DNA of 64,000 nt. It comes from Desulfosudis oleivorans. Its GTDB lineage: Bacteria; Desulfobacterota; Desulfobacteria; Desulfobacterales; SURF-7. Location of the stretch: positions 103,822 to 167,821 of the forward strand of contig DYJD01000003.1 of the NCBI GenBank assembly GCA_020723325.1, written 5' to 3'. This document shows, piece by piece, positions 27,952-38,208 of the stretch. Position numbers and translations under genes: made by a program. The notes beneath the pieces are model-generated. The model was not told the origin of the DNA. It saw nothing but the letters and a program-made list of their open reading frames with translations, and made no database searches. Position 1 is the first letter of the stretch. The number at the start of each line of letters is the position of its first letter.

Positions 27952-30588
27952 ATGCTGCGATCTAATGTTTTGATCGGCATTGCCGTGTCGGTTTTGACTT
28001 TTTCAATCTGGGCATACCTGAACCGGCCGGAAAATGAACCGGCCTGGCCATCCATTATACCGGGCCTGTCTTTTTCACCCATGCAGGCCTCCCAAAGTCC
28101 TTTGACCAAAAATTTTCCCACCGAGGCGGAAATCGACGCGGACCTGGCCCTGCTGGAGGGAAAAACCCATGCCGTGCGCTCCTATTCCACGGAAAATGTT
28201 TTGGCCCGGATTCCGGATCTGGCCTACAAGCATAATATCAACGTTACCATGGGCGCCTGGATCGATAACCGCCTGGAAAAAAACGAGCAGGAAATCGAGG
28301 GGCTCCTGAAAGTCATTCCCAACAGCCGCAATGTGGTGCGCATCATCGTCGGCAACGAAGTGATCTTGCGGAATGACATTCCCATGGCCCACTTGATCGA
28401 GTATATCGAACGCGTGCGCTGGAAGGTCAAGGTGCCGGTAAGCACGGCCGAACCTTGGCATGTCTGGATCAAGCATCCGGAGCTGGCGGAACATGTGGAT
28501 TTTATTGCCGTGCACATGCTGCCCTACTGGGAAGGCATCCATGTGGACAAGGCGGTTGATTACATTGTGGAACACATGAACCGGCTGAAACGTCTTTTTC
28601 CGGACAAGCCCATTGTGATCACGGAAGTCGGCTGGCCCAGCAATGGCCGCACGCGCCAGTCGGCGGTAGCTTCCGAGGCCAACCAGGCCATCTTTCTCCG
28701 GCGTTTTCTGGATCGGGCTGAAAAGGAAAATTATGTCTATTATATTATGGAAGCCTTTGACCAGCCCTGGAAAGGCGACACCGAGGGAGCGGTGGGCGCC
28801 TACTGGGGGGTATATGATGCCTACCGCCGGCCCAAATTCCCATTTACCAAACCCATCGTGCCCATTCCCCAATGGTATTTATTGGCGGGCATTTCCGTGA
28901 TCATCGCCGTCATCAGCCTGATGTTCCTGTTGATCGACAGCCAGACCTTGCGCAGTCGGGGACGGAGTTTCCTGGCAGTGGTCGCCTTTGGCGCGGCCAC
29001 GGCAGCGGTCTGGATTATTTATGAATACATCAATCAATACCTGACCTTGGCCAACATCATGGTGGGTATCCTGATGTTCCTGGGGATGCTGGTGGTGCTT
29101 TTGGTGTTGCTCACCGAAGCCCATGAATGGGCCGAGGCCCTGTGGGTCACCGGCCGGCGGCGCGCCTTCCATCCCATGCAACTGCCGGATGATCAGTTGC
29201 CCATGGTTTCCATCCATGTGCCGGCATATAACGAGCCGGCGGCCATGCTCATGGAAACTCTGGACGCCCTTGCGGCCCTGGACTATCCCCGCTACGAAGT
29301 CCTGGTGATCGACAACAACACCCAGGACCCGGCTGTCTGGCAGCCGGTTGAGAAACATTGCGCCACGCTGGGGCCGCGCTTCCGTTTTTTTCATGTTTCA
29401 CCCCTTTCGGGGTTCAAGGCCGGGGCATTGAATTACGCCTTGCGGCACAGCGCCCCTGAGGCGGAGATCATCGCCGTGATCGATAGCGACTATGTGGTTC
29501 GGCCTGGCTGGCTGCGGGATCTTGTTCCCCAATTCGCCAATCCCAAAACCGGGCTGGTGCAGGCGCCCCAGGATTACCGCGATGCGGAACAGAATGCTTT
29601 CAAGGCCATGTGTTATACCGAATACAGCGCCTTTTTCCACATCGGCATGGTGACCCGCAATGAACGCAACGCCATCATCCAGCATGGGACCATGACCCTG
29701 GTGCGGCGCTCGGTGCTGGAGGAGACCGGCGGTTGGAGCGAATGGTGCATCACCGAGGACGCTGAATTGGGGCTGCGCATATTCGCGCTGGGTTATGATT
29801 CCACCTACATTCCCAAAAGCTATGGCCGGGGACTGATGCCCGACACCTATTTGGACTACAAGAAACAACGTTTTCGTTGGGCCTACGGCGCCATCCAGAT
29901 CCTGCGACGCCACAGTGCCGCGCTTTTCGGCAGCCGGGAAAGCCGCCTGAGTCATGGACAGCGCTACCATTTCATCGCCGGTTGGCTGCCCTGGATTGCC
30001 GACGGCTTTAACCTGGTTTTCACCGTGGGCGCCGTTTTCTGGTCCGTGGCCATGATTCTTTTCCCCAAAAGGATCGATCCGCCGTTGATGGAACTTTCCT
30101 TGCTGCCCATTGGCCTGTTCGCCTTCAAGGCTATCAAGATGGTCTATCTGTATCGAACACGCATGCAGGCCTCCCTGACCCAGACCATTGCAGCCGGTTT
30201 TGCCGGTCTGTCCCTGACCCACACCATTGCCAAGGCGGTATTGCTTGGATTCTTCACCACCAAATTGCCGTTTTTTCGCACACCCAAGCTGGCGGATCAG
30301 CCGGCCATGATGCAGGCCCTGTTGTCTGCCAGACAGGAGCTGCTGATTTTGATCCTGTTGCTTTTATCAGCCCTGGGCACGGGTTTGCGCTCCGCCTCCA
30401 TGACCCGGGATTTGAACATCTGGATCATGGTGCTTTTGATGCTCGCCGTTCCCTACCTGGCAGCGGTGATCGTGTCCCTGGTGAGCGGTTTTGCCAAGAT
30501 GCCGGCGGGTTTGTTGGGCCATCTGCCTGCCAATCTGGAAATCGGAAGTCCCCAAACCGCTGAGCAGCCTCGGTTTAACAGCCTATAG
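27952..30588 (+). CDS. GH17-like plus GT2 membrane glycosyltransferase (NdvB-like beta-glucan synthase)
   Basis: N-terminal GH17-like region (VRSYSTENVLARIPDLAYKHNINVTMGAWI...GNEVILRND...VITEVGWPSNG) then TM segments and GT2 (VSIHVPAYNEPAAMLMETLDALAALDYP...AVIDSDYVV...ITEDAELGLR...KQQRFRWAYG). Start set to ATG 27952; the track ORF starts at TTG 27871. Confidence 0.85.
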   Translation: MLRSNVLIGIAVSVLTFSIWAYLNRPENEPAWPSIIPGLSFSPMQASQSPLTKNFPTEAEIDADLALLEGKTHAVRSYSTENVLARIPDLAYKHNINVTMGAWIDNRLEKNEQEIEGLLKVIPNSRNVVRIIVGNEVILRNDIPMAHLIEYIERVRWKVKVPVSTAEPWHVWIKHPELAEHVDFIAVHMLPYWEGIHVDKAVDYIVEHMNRLKRLFPDKPIVITEVGWPSNGRTRQSAVASEANQAIFLRRFLDRAEKENYVYYIMEAFDQPWKGDTEGAVGAYWGVYDAYRRPKFPFTKPIVPIPQWYLLAGISVIIAVISLMFLLIDSQTLRSRGRSFLAVVAFGAATAAVWIIYEYINQYLTLANIMVGILMFLGMLVVLLVLLTEAHEWAEALWVTGRRRAFHPMQLPDDQLPMVSIHVPAYNEPAAMLMETLDALAALDYPRYEVLVIDNNTQDPAVWQPVEKHCATLGPRFRFFHVSPLSGFKAGALNYALRHSAPEAEIIAVIDSDYVVRPGWLRDLVPQFANPKTGLVQAPQDYRDAEQNAFKAMCYTEYSAFFHIGMVTRNERNAIIQHGTMTLVRRSVLEETGGWSEWCITEDAELGLRIFALGYDSTYIPKSYGRGLMPDTYLDYKKQRFRWAYGAIQILRRHSAALFGSRESRLSHGQRYHFIAGWLPWIADGFNLVFTVGAVFWSVAMILFPKRIDPPLMELSLLPIGLFAFKAIKMVYLYRTRMQASLTQTIAAGFAGLSLTHTIAKAVLLGFFTTKLPFFRTPKLADQPAMMQALLSARQELLILILLLLSALGTGLRSASMTRDLNIWIMVLLMLAVPYLAAVIVSLVSGFAKMPAGLLGHLPANLEIGSPQTAEQPRFNSL

Positions 30589-30626
30589 TTTGATGGAGCT
30601 TGGTTGGTGTTTTGGCCACCAGAGAT

Positions 30627-30796
30627 AAAAATTCGAATATCGAAAACCGAAATTCGAAACAAATTCTAAACTCCAATGACCCAATAACCAAAACAAAAAG
30701 CAGCGGCGCAATGCTCGATTGCTTGCCGCTGCTGTTTTATTTGAATTTTGGTAATTTGAATTTGTTTCGTATTTCGATATTCGAATTTTGAATTTT
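30627..30796. repeat. Long palindromic element (TTCGAATATCGAAA...TTTCGATATTCGAATTT), copy 1
   Basis: Terminal arms reverse complementary; AACCAAAACAAAAA / TTTTATTTGAATTTTGG sub-arms; internal hairpin CAGCGGCGCAATGCTCGATTGCTTGCCGCTG. Confidence 0.9.
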
Positions 30797-30816
30797 ACTA
30801 ATCAGCTATAAGACAA

Positions 30817-31605
30817 TCAAGCTCGGTATGCTCGGCTGGTTTCCTGAAACAGGATATCCACCACATTGCGCAGATACTGCTCGTCGGAAAGGCCGATGAC
30901 GGCCTCTTCCGGGAATTCAACCTTGTTTTTAAAATGGACAGCCAATTCATGGTAAAGCCCCAGGCGGGCGAGGGGCGCAAGTGCTTCCCGGCGCAGCAGG
31001 GCCGAAAGGGCCACGGCCGCTTCCGGGGTGGAGATTTGCTGCCGCAGGCGTGCCGCCAGATGGGGGTAGGTCCGCAGGGAGTTGAATTTGTCCGGCAGGA
31101 GTTGTTGAAGATCCGGCTCGGCAATTTCCGGATTCCTTGCCACCAGGGTGTTGGCCGCCATATCCCCCAGGCGTTGGGAGCGCGGCGACAAAAGCACCGC
31201 AAGCCCGCCCACCAGGTAGAAGAGGGGCAAGGTATCAACAAAGCGGATGAGGTTGCGGATGATGACCTGGGAAAACTGCAACCGCAGTCCCTGGCCGTCC
31301 ACCACCCGCAGGCCCAGCAGTTTTTTACCCAAGGTCCGGCCCTGAAAATTCCATTCACAAACAATGCCGTAGCCGATGGAGACCAAAAAATAGGCTGCCA
31401 TCAGAACCGCCTGGGCCAGGTCCGCGCTGATGAGGCCGATCAGATCAATGACGGTCTTGAGAACGCCGGACAGGGCACTGATGGCTGCGAGATCAATGCT
31501 CCAGGCCAGAAAGCGGATCAAAGGGCCGGCCAGTTGCAGTGAAAAAGCGATGCCCTCCGGGGTCCGGATGGTCAGGGTGCGGGTTTTAGGTGTCGACATC
31601 GACAT
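30817..31605 (-). CDS. RDD family membrane protein
   Basis: FSLQLAGPLIRFLAWSIDLAAISALSGVLK...EWNFQGRTLGKKLLGLRVVDGQG typical RDD pattern. Confidence 0.9.
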   Translation of the reverse strand: MSMSTPKTRTLTIRTPEGIAFSLQLAGPLIRFLAWSIDLAAISALSGVLKTVIDLIGLISADLAQAVLMAAYFLVSIGYGIVCEWNFQGRTLGKKLLGLRVVDGQGLRLQFSQVIIRNLIRFVDTLPLFYLVGGLAVLLSPRSQRLGDMAANTLVARNPEIAEPDLQQLLPDKFNSLRTYPHLAARLRQQISTPEAAVALSALLRREALAPLARLGLYHELAVHFKNKVEFPEEAVIGLSDEQYLRNVVDILFQETSRAYRA

Positions 31606-32608
31606 GGGGCAGCACCCTTTCTGTTTTTTTCCCGGATCGGAACAGGAAAAGCGTCAGCAAAAAAAGTTCCAGCAGGCCGAAGGCGATCTTGAGGCCATAG
31701 GGAATGACCGGCTCATGATATTGGGAGAAAAAGGCCTCAATGAGACCGGCCCAGATCAACAAGAGCGCGACACCGGTGATCAGGGTAACCAGGTCGTCGG
31801 CGAGTCTGCGCAGTCTCAAAATCAGGGGCAGGCTGCTTTGCCGTCCGAGCATGGCACCGGCAATGATGAGGCCGGCCTGGCCGGCAATCAGGATGGAGGG
31901 GATCTCAATGGAGCCGTGGGGCAGAAGCCACCCCAAGAGAAAGGTGGTCTTATCAGCCAGGATATAATCCGCGGCCACAGCCCCCAGAATGACGCCGTTG
32001 TAAAAAAGCAGGATCATGGTGCCCAGGCCAAAGGTGAAGCCCAGGGCCAAGACGAAAATGGAAACCCGGGTATTGTGGGTCATGAGAAAGGCGGAAAAGG
32101 CGCTTTTGGGCTCAGCTTTCCGTTCCAGGGCGCGCTGTTCTTCCCTGGCCACCCGTTGGGCTGGACTGTCTTCCAAGTGGCTGAAGGGGATCAGTATCTC
32201 CTTGGCTAGCGGGTCCAGGGTCAAGGCCAGTCCACCGAAAACGCCGCCCATGGCCATGACGGCCAGGCTGATGAAAAAAGCCTTGACGTGGCGGCGGAAG
32301 GTTATGGGAAAGGTATTGAAAAACCACCCCCGGCAATCAATGGCCACCCGTTTTTGGCGGGTTTCATGAATATTGCCGTAGGCGCGGGCCACAAGATTTT
32401 CAAGAAACAGCCGGATTTTTTGATCTGCGGAACAGCCGGTGATTTTGGCAAGACCCGCCGAGGTACGCTGGTAAAGGTAGTGAAATCGCTGTATGCGGGC
32501 CAGGTCCAGGCGCAAGACCGGTTCTTTTTCCAGTTGATCCAGCAGCCCTTCCAGTTCGCGCCAGTAGGGGCGCTCCTCTGCAATGAAACGACCGAGATCG
32601 ATAATCAC
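31586..32608 (-). CDS. Stage II sporulation protein M-like (SpoIIM/DUF95) membrane protein
   Basis: FFISLAVMAMGGVFGG..., FLMTHNTRVSIFVLALGFTFGLGTMILLFYNGVILGAVAADYI...GWLLPHGSIEIPSILIAGQAGL. Confidence 0.92.
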   Translation of the reverse strand: MIIDLGRFIAEERPYWRELEGLLDQLEKEPVLRLDLARIQRFHYLYQRTSAGLAKITGCSADQKIRLFLENLVARAYGNIHETRQKRVAIDCRGWFFNTFPITFRRHVKAFFISLAVMAMGGVFGGLALTLDPLAKEILIPFSHLEDSPAQRVAREEQRALERKAEPKSAFSAFLMTHNTRVSIFVLALGFTFGLGTMILLFYNGVILGAVAADYILADKTTFLLGWLLPHGSIEIPSILIAGQAGLIIAGAMLGRQSSLPLILRLRRLADDLVTLITGVALLLIWAGLIEAFFSQYHEPVIPYGLKIAFGLLELFLLTLFLFRSGKKTERVLPHVDVDT

Positions 32609-33990
32609 AAGGCCTGCCTTTGTTTTATGGTCAAATATTGTTCCACCAGAGCCGGGCAGAGGCCGGCGCTGTCCATGACGGCAAACCCGGCCCCCAGTCG
32701 CCGCAGCATTTTTTCGGTTTCAGACATGGCAGCCCACTGGAGATGCCCGGCCAGGCGTTTGTATAAATCATCCCTTGTCCGGACATCGGGGCGGCTGAAA
32801 AAAGGTTCGGCACCGGCCGGTTTCAGCGTGTTCACCAGCAAAAGATGCCGCCGGCACAAAAGATCCAGATGCCGGAGAAAAGCCTCGGCCAGGGCGGTTT
32901 CATCCAGATTGGTTAAAAACAGCAGCAGGGCTCTTCGGCGGAGGCGGGAGCCGATAAAGGTGAAAAGCTCGTCAAAGTCCGGGTTGACCGCCTCGGGTGT
33001 GAGTTGGAACAAGGCCTCGCGGCAGGCGTTGAAATGGGCCTTGCCGGAGCCGGCTTTGATGAAGCGCTTAACCTGATGACTGAAGGTGATCAGGCCGAAA
33101 TGATCGCCCTGGCGCTCTGCGGCCAAACCCAGAATCAGGGCCGCGGTGATGAAGCGCTCCAGGATGGTGGGGTGAAAGGGGCCGGGTTCTGAAAACGAGG
33201 GCTGACGGCGTTCCTGGAAAGCTCCCAGGGTGAATTGCCGGGGATTGCGGCCGCTCAGACGGGAAGCGTCGATGATAACGTAAATTTCCTGGGTGCGTTC
33301 GATCTGAAACACTTTGGAAATGGGGCGCCGGCGTTTGGCCGTGGCTTTCCAGTGAATGTCTTCAAAGCTGTCGCCGGGCAGATAGTCCCGCAATTGTTCA
33401 AACTCCCGGCCTTTGCCGATTTGCCGGCGTCGCAGGCTGCCCAGGCGCCGGCGGCTGAACAGGGCGGTCAAATGCCTTTTTTCCAGCAACAGATTGGGGT
33501 AGACGTGGATTTCCGTTTGGATGGGTCTTGCGGCCCGCATGGCCCAGAATCCCAAATAGGAGGCTGTTTCCAAACAGCAGCGTCCGCCCAGATACGTCCC
33601 CAGTTTTAATCCGATGCAGGACCACTGCAGGAGCGAGGAGCGGACATCGGCCGGCAAACGGATCAGACGGATGGCAGGCTCAAGGCGGATCTCGGGCGGC
33701 AGGCAAAGGCCCATACGCAAGTGGGTCGGCGCTTTTTTTTCTTGGCGGATGCGGATGGAAACCTCGGCGGTCTGGTCCTTGGACAAGCGCAGGCGCTCAG
33801 GGAATTCCACTTGGATTTCGGCCAGCCGCTTCCGGGAAAAACCGGCATCGGCGATTGCCAGGACCAGAAGGAGCAGCATGCTGCCGCAAGCCGGCAGGCC
33901 GGCGGCCGGCAGCAGAGCGGCCAGGACCCCGAAGGGCAGACATACAGCCGCGGTCCAGAAGAGCAGCCGGTTGGAAGGGACCATGGGCAT
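32605..33990 (-). CDS. DUF58 domain-containing protein
   Basis: GKGREFEQLRDYLPGDSFEDIHWKATAKRRRPISKVFQIERTQEIYVIIDASRL is the characteristic DUF58 core. Confidence 0.95.
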   Translation of the reverse strand: MPMVPSNRLLFWTAAVCLPFGVLAALLPAAGLPACGSMLLLLVLAIADAGFSRKRLAEIQVEFPERLRLSKDQTAEVSIRIRQEKKAPTHLRMGLCLPPEIRLEPAIRLIRLPADVRSSLLQWSCIGLKLGTYLGGRCCLETASYLGFWAMRAARPIQTEIHVYPNLLLEKRHLTALFSRRRLGSLRRRQIGKGREFEQLRDYLPGDSFEDIHWKATAKRRRPISKVFQIERTQEIYVIIDASRLSGRNPRQFTLGAFQERRQPSFSEPGPFHPTILERFITAALILGLAAERQGDHFGLITFSHQVKRFIKAGSGKAHFNACREALFQLTPEAVNPDFDELFTFIGSRLRRRALLLFLTNLDETALAEAFLRHLDLLCRRHLLLVNTLKPAGAEPFFSRPDVRTRDDLYKRLAGHLQWAAMSETEKMLRRLGAGFAVMDSAGLCPALVEQYLTIKQRQAL

Positions 33991-33996
33991 GGCGGT

Positions 33997-34962
33997 CTAC
34001 CTCGGCACCGCAAGGTCTGTAAGGATTTGTTGCACAACTTCCTTGACGGTCAAGCCTTCGATTTCAAATTCAGGTCGCAGAATCAGGCGGTGGGCAAGCA
34101 CCGGCATGGCCATGCGGCGGATATCATCCGGGGTCAGAAAATCCCGTCCATCCAGGGCGGCAAGGGCCCTGCCGGCCAGGAGCAGGGCCTGGACGGCCCG
34201 GGGCCCGGCCCCCACCAGCACGCTCTGGTGTTGCCGGGTATTGCGGACGATATCCACGATATAAGCGATCAACTCCTCCTTGACAAAAATGCGGCGCAGG
34301 TCGTTTTGCAAACCGGCAAGTTCCTCCCGGGGGATAACCGCCTGAACCCGACCGGTATTCAAGGTTTCTTCCGGCGCTTCCTCCCCCAGCATGCGCCGGG
34401 CCAGGTGGAATTCCTCTTCCCGCTCCGGATAAGGCATGTCGATTTTCAGCATGAAGCGATCCTTCTGGGCTTCGGGCAAGGGATAGGTGCCTTCGAATTC
34501 AATGGGATTCTGGGTGGCGAAAACCGTAAAATGGGGCGGCAGAAGATGGGTGCGGCGGTCGATGGTGACGGTACGTTCCTGCATGGCCTGGAGCAGGGCG
34601 GACTGGGTTTTGGCCGGGGCCCGGTTGATTTCGTCCGCCAGCAGAAAACTGGTGAACACCGGGCCCTTCACCAGGGAGAAGGCATTTTTCTGCAGGTTGA
34701 ACACGTGGGTTCCGGTGATGTCGGCGGGCATGAGGTCCGGCGTGAACTGGATCCTGGAAAAATCACAGCCCAGCACATGGGCCAGGGTCTTTACCAGAAG
34801 GGTCTTGCCCACCCCGGGCACGCCTTCGATGAGGACATGCTGGTTGGTGAAGATGGCGATCAGGCACATTTCCACCACCTGGGTTTGTCCGATGATGACT
34901 TTGGCCACCTCGGCCCTGGCCGATGCCAGGATGTGTTTCAGTTTTTCGGTATCATGGCTCAT
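33997..34962 (-). CDS. moxR: MoxR family AAA+ ATPase
   Basis: VLIEGVPGVGKTLLVKTLAHVLGCDFSRIQFTPDLMPADITGTHVF...FLLADEINRAPAKTQSALLQAMQERTVTI; start at ATG 34962 after an AGAGAGG RBS. Confidence 0.96.
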   Translation of the reverse strand: MSHDTEKLKHILASARAEVAKVIIGQTQVVEMCLIAIFTNQHVLIEGVPGVGKTLLVKTLAHVLGCDFSRIQFTPDLMPADITGTHVFNLQKNAFSLVKGPVFTSFLLADEINRAPAKTQSALLQAMQERTVTIDRRTHLLPPHFTVFATQNPIEFEGTYPLPEAQKDRFMLKIDMPYPEREEEFHLARRMLGEEAPEETLNTGRVQAVIPREELAGLQNDLRRIFVKEELIAYIVDIVRNTRQHQSVLVGAGPRAVQALLLAGRALAALDGRDFLTPDDIRRMAMPVLAHRLILRPEFEIEGLTVKEVVQQILTDLAVPR

Positions 34963-36245
34963 GTTTTTTTCCTCTCTGAAAGGATCTTGCTGACAGCGCA
35001 ATAAGTTTGCAGGGGATCCGCTGCCCGGCCCGGAGATTGAGAGTGTTCGGTCATCAGACCTTTGATTTTTTCAAGCTTTTCCGGTGGAACGCGCCGGCCG
35101 GCAGCGGCACTTTTCAGCCATTCCTGAAAGCCGGCCGAAAGGAGATCCTTGGATGAAATGTGGCGGCGCAGCAAGCTGATCAGGCCCTGGGTATAATCCC
35201 GGTTGGACGTGTATTCGTTGCTATTTGGAGCAGAGCGGCCTTTTTGTCGCGGCAGGAAAGCCGTGCTGTTCTTCCAAACCAGCAATACACCCAGCAACAC
35301 TAGGGCCGGCAACAGACCGTATAGGCGATAGCGGATCAAGAGGTCCACCATGCCCATGGACTGAACATTGCCAAGATGGAATTCGCCGAAGAGCACCCTG
35401 GACTTGCCCTGGAGCAGCCAGGCGAGCAAAGCAGGATGCCGCTCCGAGCGCAGGGCTTCGTTGCTGAAGAGAAAGGCATCGCTCAGGAGAACAATCTCGC
35501 CTTTACCCAGTTTTCTTACGATGATCACCGGCGCCTTAGGGATGGAATAGATGACGCGCCAGTCCGGATGCCGGGGTTCAAGAACAAGGGCGCTATGCCA
35601 CGGAATGCTTGGGGGCAGTTCCGGGGCCGGCGCGGCGGTGGAATCGGCCAGTGTGGACGGCGGAATAGTATCTTCCCTGACGGCTGTAAATTTTCCGCCC
35701 TTGCCCGCCTGCCCCAGGGTCAGATCAAAGGCCAGCCCCAGGTATTCGGCCAATTTGATACCGGGCGGTGCCTGGCCGGCGGTGCCCCTCGACGGGCAGG
35801 TTTTGTTTTTTTTGCCGCAAGAGCCCTCGGGCGGGGCCGGGCCGGTTTTTTGTTCCGTTTCCGGGCCGGGGGCTTGCTCTTTGCGCTTGGGCCCTTTGGG
35901 GTAGAAGGCCAGCACCAGACGGCCGCCCGCCTGCTTCAGGCCGCGGATCAGATGGAGCAGTTCCGGATCATCTTGATTGAGGGCCTGGTAGGGGAGACCG
36001 ACCAGAAAAACAACCAAGCCGGCATCCGGAACAATTTTATCCCCGGGCTGAAAATGGCGTTCAACGGTCAGGGTTTCTAGATTGCGCAGGGCCGTGTAAA
36101 AAGCCTTGGTCCCCAAGGGATCACTGCGCAGGCTGGAATAGGCCGGATAGATATCGCCGGCCTCAAAGCGCAGCAACAGCAGCTTGAAAAGGCCGAGGCC
36201 AAAGGCGAGGACCACGGCTGTGAGCAGGATGGCGCGTCTATGCAT
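34959..36245 (-). CDS. DUF4350 domain-containing membrane protein
   Basis: YPAYSSLRSDPLGTKAFYTALRNLETLTVERHF and VRKLGKGEIVLLSDAFLFSNEALR; 4-nt overlap with moxR. Confidence 0.88.
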   Translation of the reverse strand: MHRRAILLTAVVLAFGLGLFKLLLLRFEAGDIYPAYSSLRSDPLGTKAFYTALRNLETLTVERHFQPGDKIVPDAGLVVFLVGLPYQALNQDDPELLHLIRGLKQAGGRLVLAFYPKGPKRKEQAPGPETEQKTGPAPPEGSCGKKNKTCPSRGTAGQAPPGIKLAEYLGLAFDLTLGQAGKGGKFTAVREDTIPPSTLADSTAAPAPELPPSIPWHSALVLEPRHPDWRVIYSIPKAPVIIVRKLGKGEIVLLSDAFLFSNEALRSERHPALLAWLLQGKSRVLFGEFHLGNVQSMGMVDLLIRYRLYGLLPALVLLGVLLVWKNSTAFLPRQKGRSAPNSNEYTSNRDYTQGLISLLRRHISSKDLLSAGFQEWLKSAAAGRRVPPEKLEKIKGLMTEHSQSPGRAADPLQTYCAVSKILSERKKT

Positions 36246-37908
36246 GCTGGATGGACCTCAGCAGTTGCTGTTGTTGTTCGGCGAAAAGGGCCACCTGGTC
36301 TTTGGTGACGGAATACATGCCGTACCAGACCTGCTCGAAAATCCGGGTCTGATCCTGAAAACCGGTGCAGAATTGTCCGGAAAGGTTTCGGCGCCGGCGC
36401 AGTTCCGTCAGATAATCACGATTGGATTTATGCCGGGCGATGTGGATCAGTCCCTGGTGGCCGAGTTGCGCCAGCGTGGCAAGATACATGGCCCGCAAGG
36501 CCGTGCGCAATTCGCCCTGATCCAGCAGACGGGCGGCCATTTCCAGCCAGCCGGCTGATGAGAGGAGGTCGGCTTTGAGACTTTCATTGTTGAGATCCAA
36601 TACCGGCACGGTTGTTACCGGTTCCATGCCGGAAGATCCGGCTTGCGCCTTCTTTCGCAAACGCCACAGCATGACCCCCAGGATGCAGGCCAGGATGGTC
36701 AGGAGCAGATAAAGCAGGACGCCCATGGGATTGAGGGGGTCTTTTGGGTCAAAAGTTTCCGGCGGCTCCGGCTCAGGCAGCAGTTTGTCAAGCCATTCCA
36801 GCAGGGCCTGCCACCAGACCTCCAGTTGCCGGAAGACGGCTTTCAGGCTTTTGGCCAGCCAGTCAAGCACATCCTGCCAAAAACCTTCCTTCTGTTTTTG
36901 TTCAGCCGGCCGGGATAACGGGGTACGCCAGGCGAATTCCCGGCCCTGCATGACTTCCTGAATGGAGGCGTCCAGTGCAGCCGCAGAGACGGAGGCTGTG
37001 GCGGGCGGATTCCCATAGCATGAAACCGAAGGCCCCAGGCAACAAAGAATGGTGAGCGGCAGTGCCACCGCCGCTGCCCGCGCCCTTGTATGGGCTTTGA
37101 GATCCATGAGCAGGTCCTCGCCGGTTTTCAGGGAGGCGCCGTAATAGCAGCGCAAAACATAAACGGTCTTGATCAACGGGTCCAGGCACAGATGGGTCAA
37201 ACTCACGGCAACGGCAAGAAAAGTGGTATTGAGCAGGCTGTAAATGTTCAGGGTGAAGCGCGTATCTATTCCCAAAAGGGTTTTCAGGGCCTGGGGGATG
37301 AGCAGCAGGGTGACCGTCACATCGGCAAATACGAAAAAGCCGAAAAGGGAAAAAATACCGAGCAGGATATGGTTTTGGCCGGGCCACAATCGGGCCTGGT
37401 CCCAGGCCCGGCGTCCCAGGCTGGCGCTGCCGTCGGTCTCGAATCCGGCAACGGTGACATTCTGATAAAAGGCATAGGCCCAGGCCGACGGTGCCGCGAG
37501 GATAAAGGCCATGGGCAGGATAAAAAGGCCGGTGGCCTGCAGCAGGGCTTGGGCCGTTGCTGCACCCATGATCCGGCCCCAGGTGATTTTCCCTTCCTTT
37601 TCCGGCAGCAGTTCCTTGCGAAGGGTTGCCGCAAATAAGGATTGGCCGCACTTCATCAGGATGAAAAGCAAGGCAAGCCCAAGGGAAGCAACCGGGCAAT
37701 ACTCTTCCGCAAAAGCGCTGGTGCTCATATCCGTCCAGAAATAGAGCAGACCCGCGAAAAAAGGCAGACTGGCGCCATAGTAGGGCAGCAGAAAGTGCCA
37801 GGGCCGCCGTTGCAACAGATGCACGGCTTCCTCAAGTAATTCCAGGGCGCTTTTTTCCAGGCCGCGGGGATTTGTTTTCACCGACCCTCCCACCATTCCA
37901 TCCGCCAA
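36238..37908 (-). CDS. DUF4129 domain-containing multi-pass membrane protein
   Basis: C-terminal region (LRTALRAMYLATLAQLGHQGLIHIARHKSNRDYLTELRRR) fits DUF4129; many TM segments; 8-nt overlap with the DUF4350 gene. Confidence 0.8.
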   Translation of the reverse strand: MADGMVGGSVKTNPRGLEKSALELLEEAVHLLQRRPWHFLLPYYGASLPFFAGLLYFWTDMSTSAFAEEYCPVASLGLALLFILMKCGQSLFAATLRKELLPEKEGKITWGRIMGAATAQALLQATGLFILPMAFILAAPSAWAYAFYQNVTVAGFETDGSASLGRRAWDQARLWPGQNHILLGIFSLFGFFVFADVTVTLLLIPQALKTLLGIDTRFTLNIYSLLNTTFLAVAVSLTHLCLDPLIKTVYVLRCYYGASLKTGEDLLMDLKAHTRARAAAVALPLTILCCLGPSVSCYGNPPATASVSAAALDASIQEVMQGREFAWRTPLSRPAEQKQKEGFWQDVLDWLAKSLKAVFRQLEVWWQALLEWLDKLLPEPEPPETFDPKDPLNPMGVLLYLLLTILACILGVMLWRLRKKAQAGSSGMEPVTTVPVLDLNNESLKADLLSSAGWLEMAARLLDQGELRTALRAMYLATLAQLGHQGLIHIARHKSNRDYLTELRRRRNLSGQFCTGFQDQTRIFEQVWYGMYSVTKDQVALFAEQQQQLLRSIQHA

Positions 37909-38204
37909 ATACTGCCCTCATGAAAGGCGGCAGGTATTTTCATCAGCACCCGGCCCGTATAGTAGAAGAAAAACCAGATCAGCAAAAGGCCGGCGCTGAA
38001 CTGGAGCAGCCGGATCAGTCCGGCAAACCGCCGCGATCGCCGGTCCGCGGGTTGCCGCAGTTTGACGATGCAGGTTTTACAAAGCACGCGGTCATCGTGT
38101 TCGGTGACGCATTCCCGGCAAAAAAAGCGGCCGCACTCCGGGCAGCGGGCCGCCGCTGCCCGGGCTCCATGGTGAAAACAGTGCTGAAAAGTCAGCTGTT
38201 CCAT
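37878..38204 (-). CDS. Small B-box-type zinc-finger membrane protein
   Basis: CFHHGARAAAARCPECGRFFCRECVTEHDDRVLCKTC Cys/His pattern followed by one TM segment. Confidence 0.75.
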   Translation of the reverse strand: MEQLTFQHCFHHGARAAAARCPECGRFFCRECVTEHDDRVLCKTCIVKLRQPADRRSRRFAGLIRLLQFSAGLLLIWFFFYYTGRVLMKIPAAFHEGSIWRMEWWEGR

Positions 38205-38208
38205 GGGA

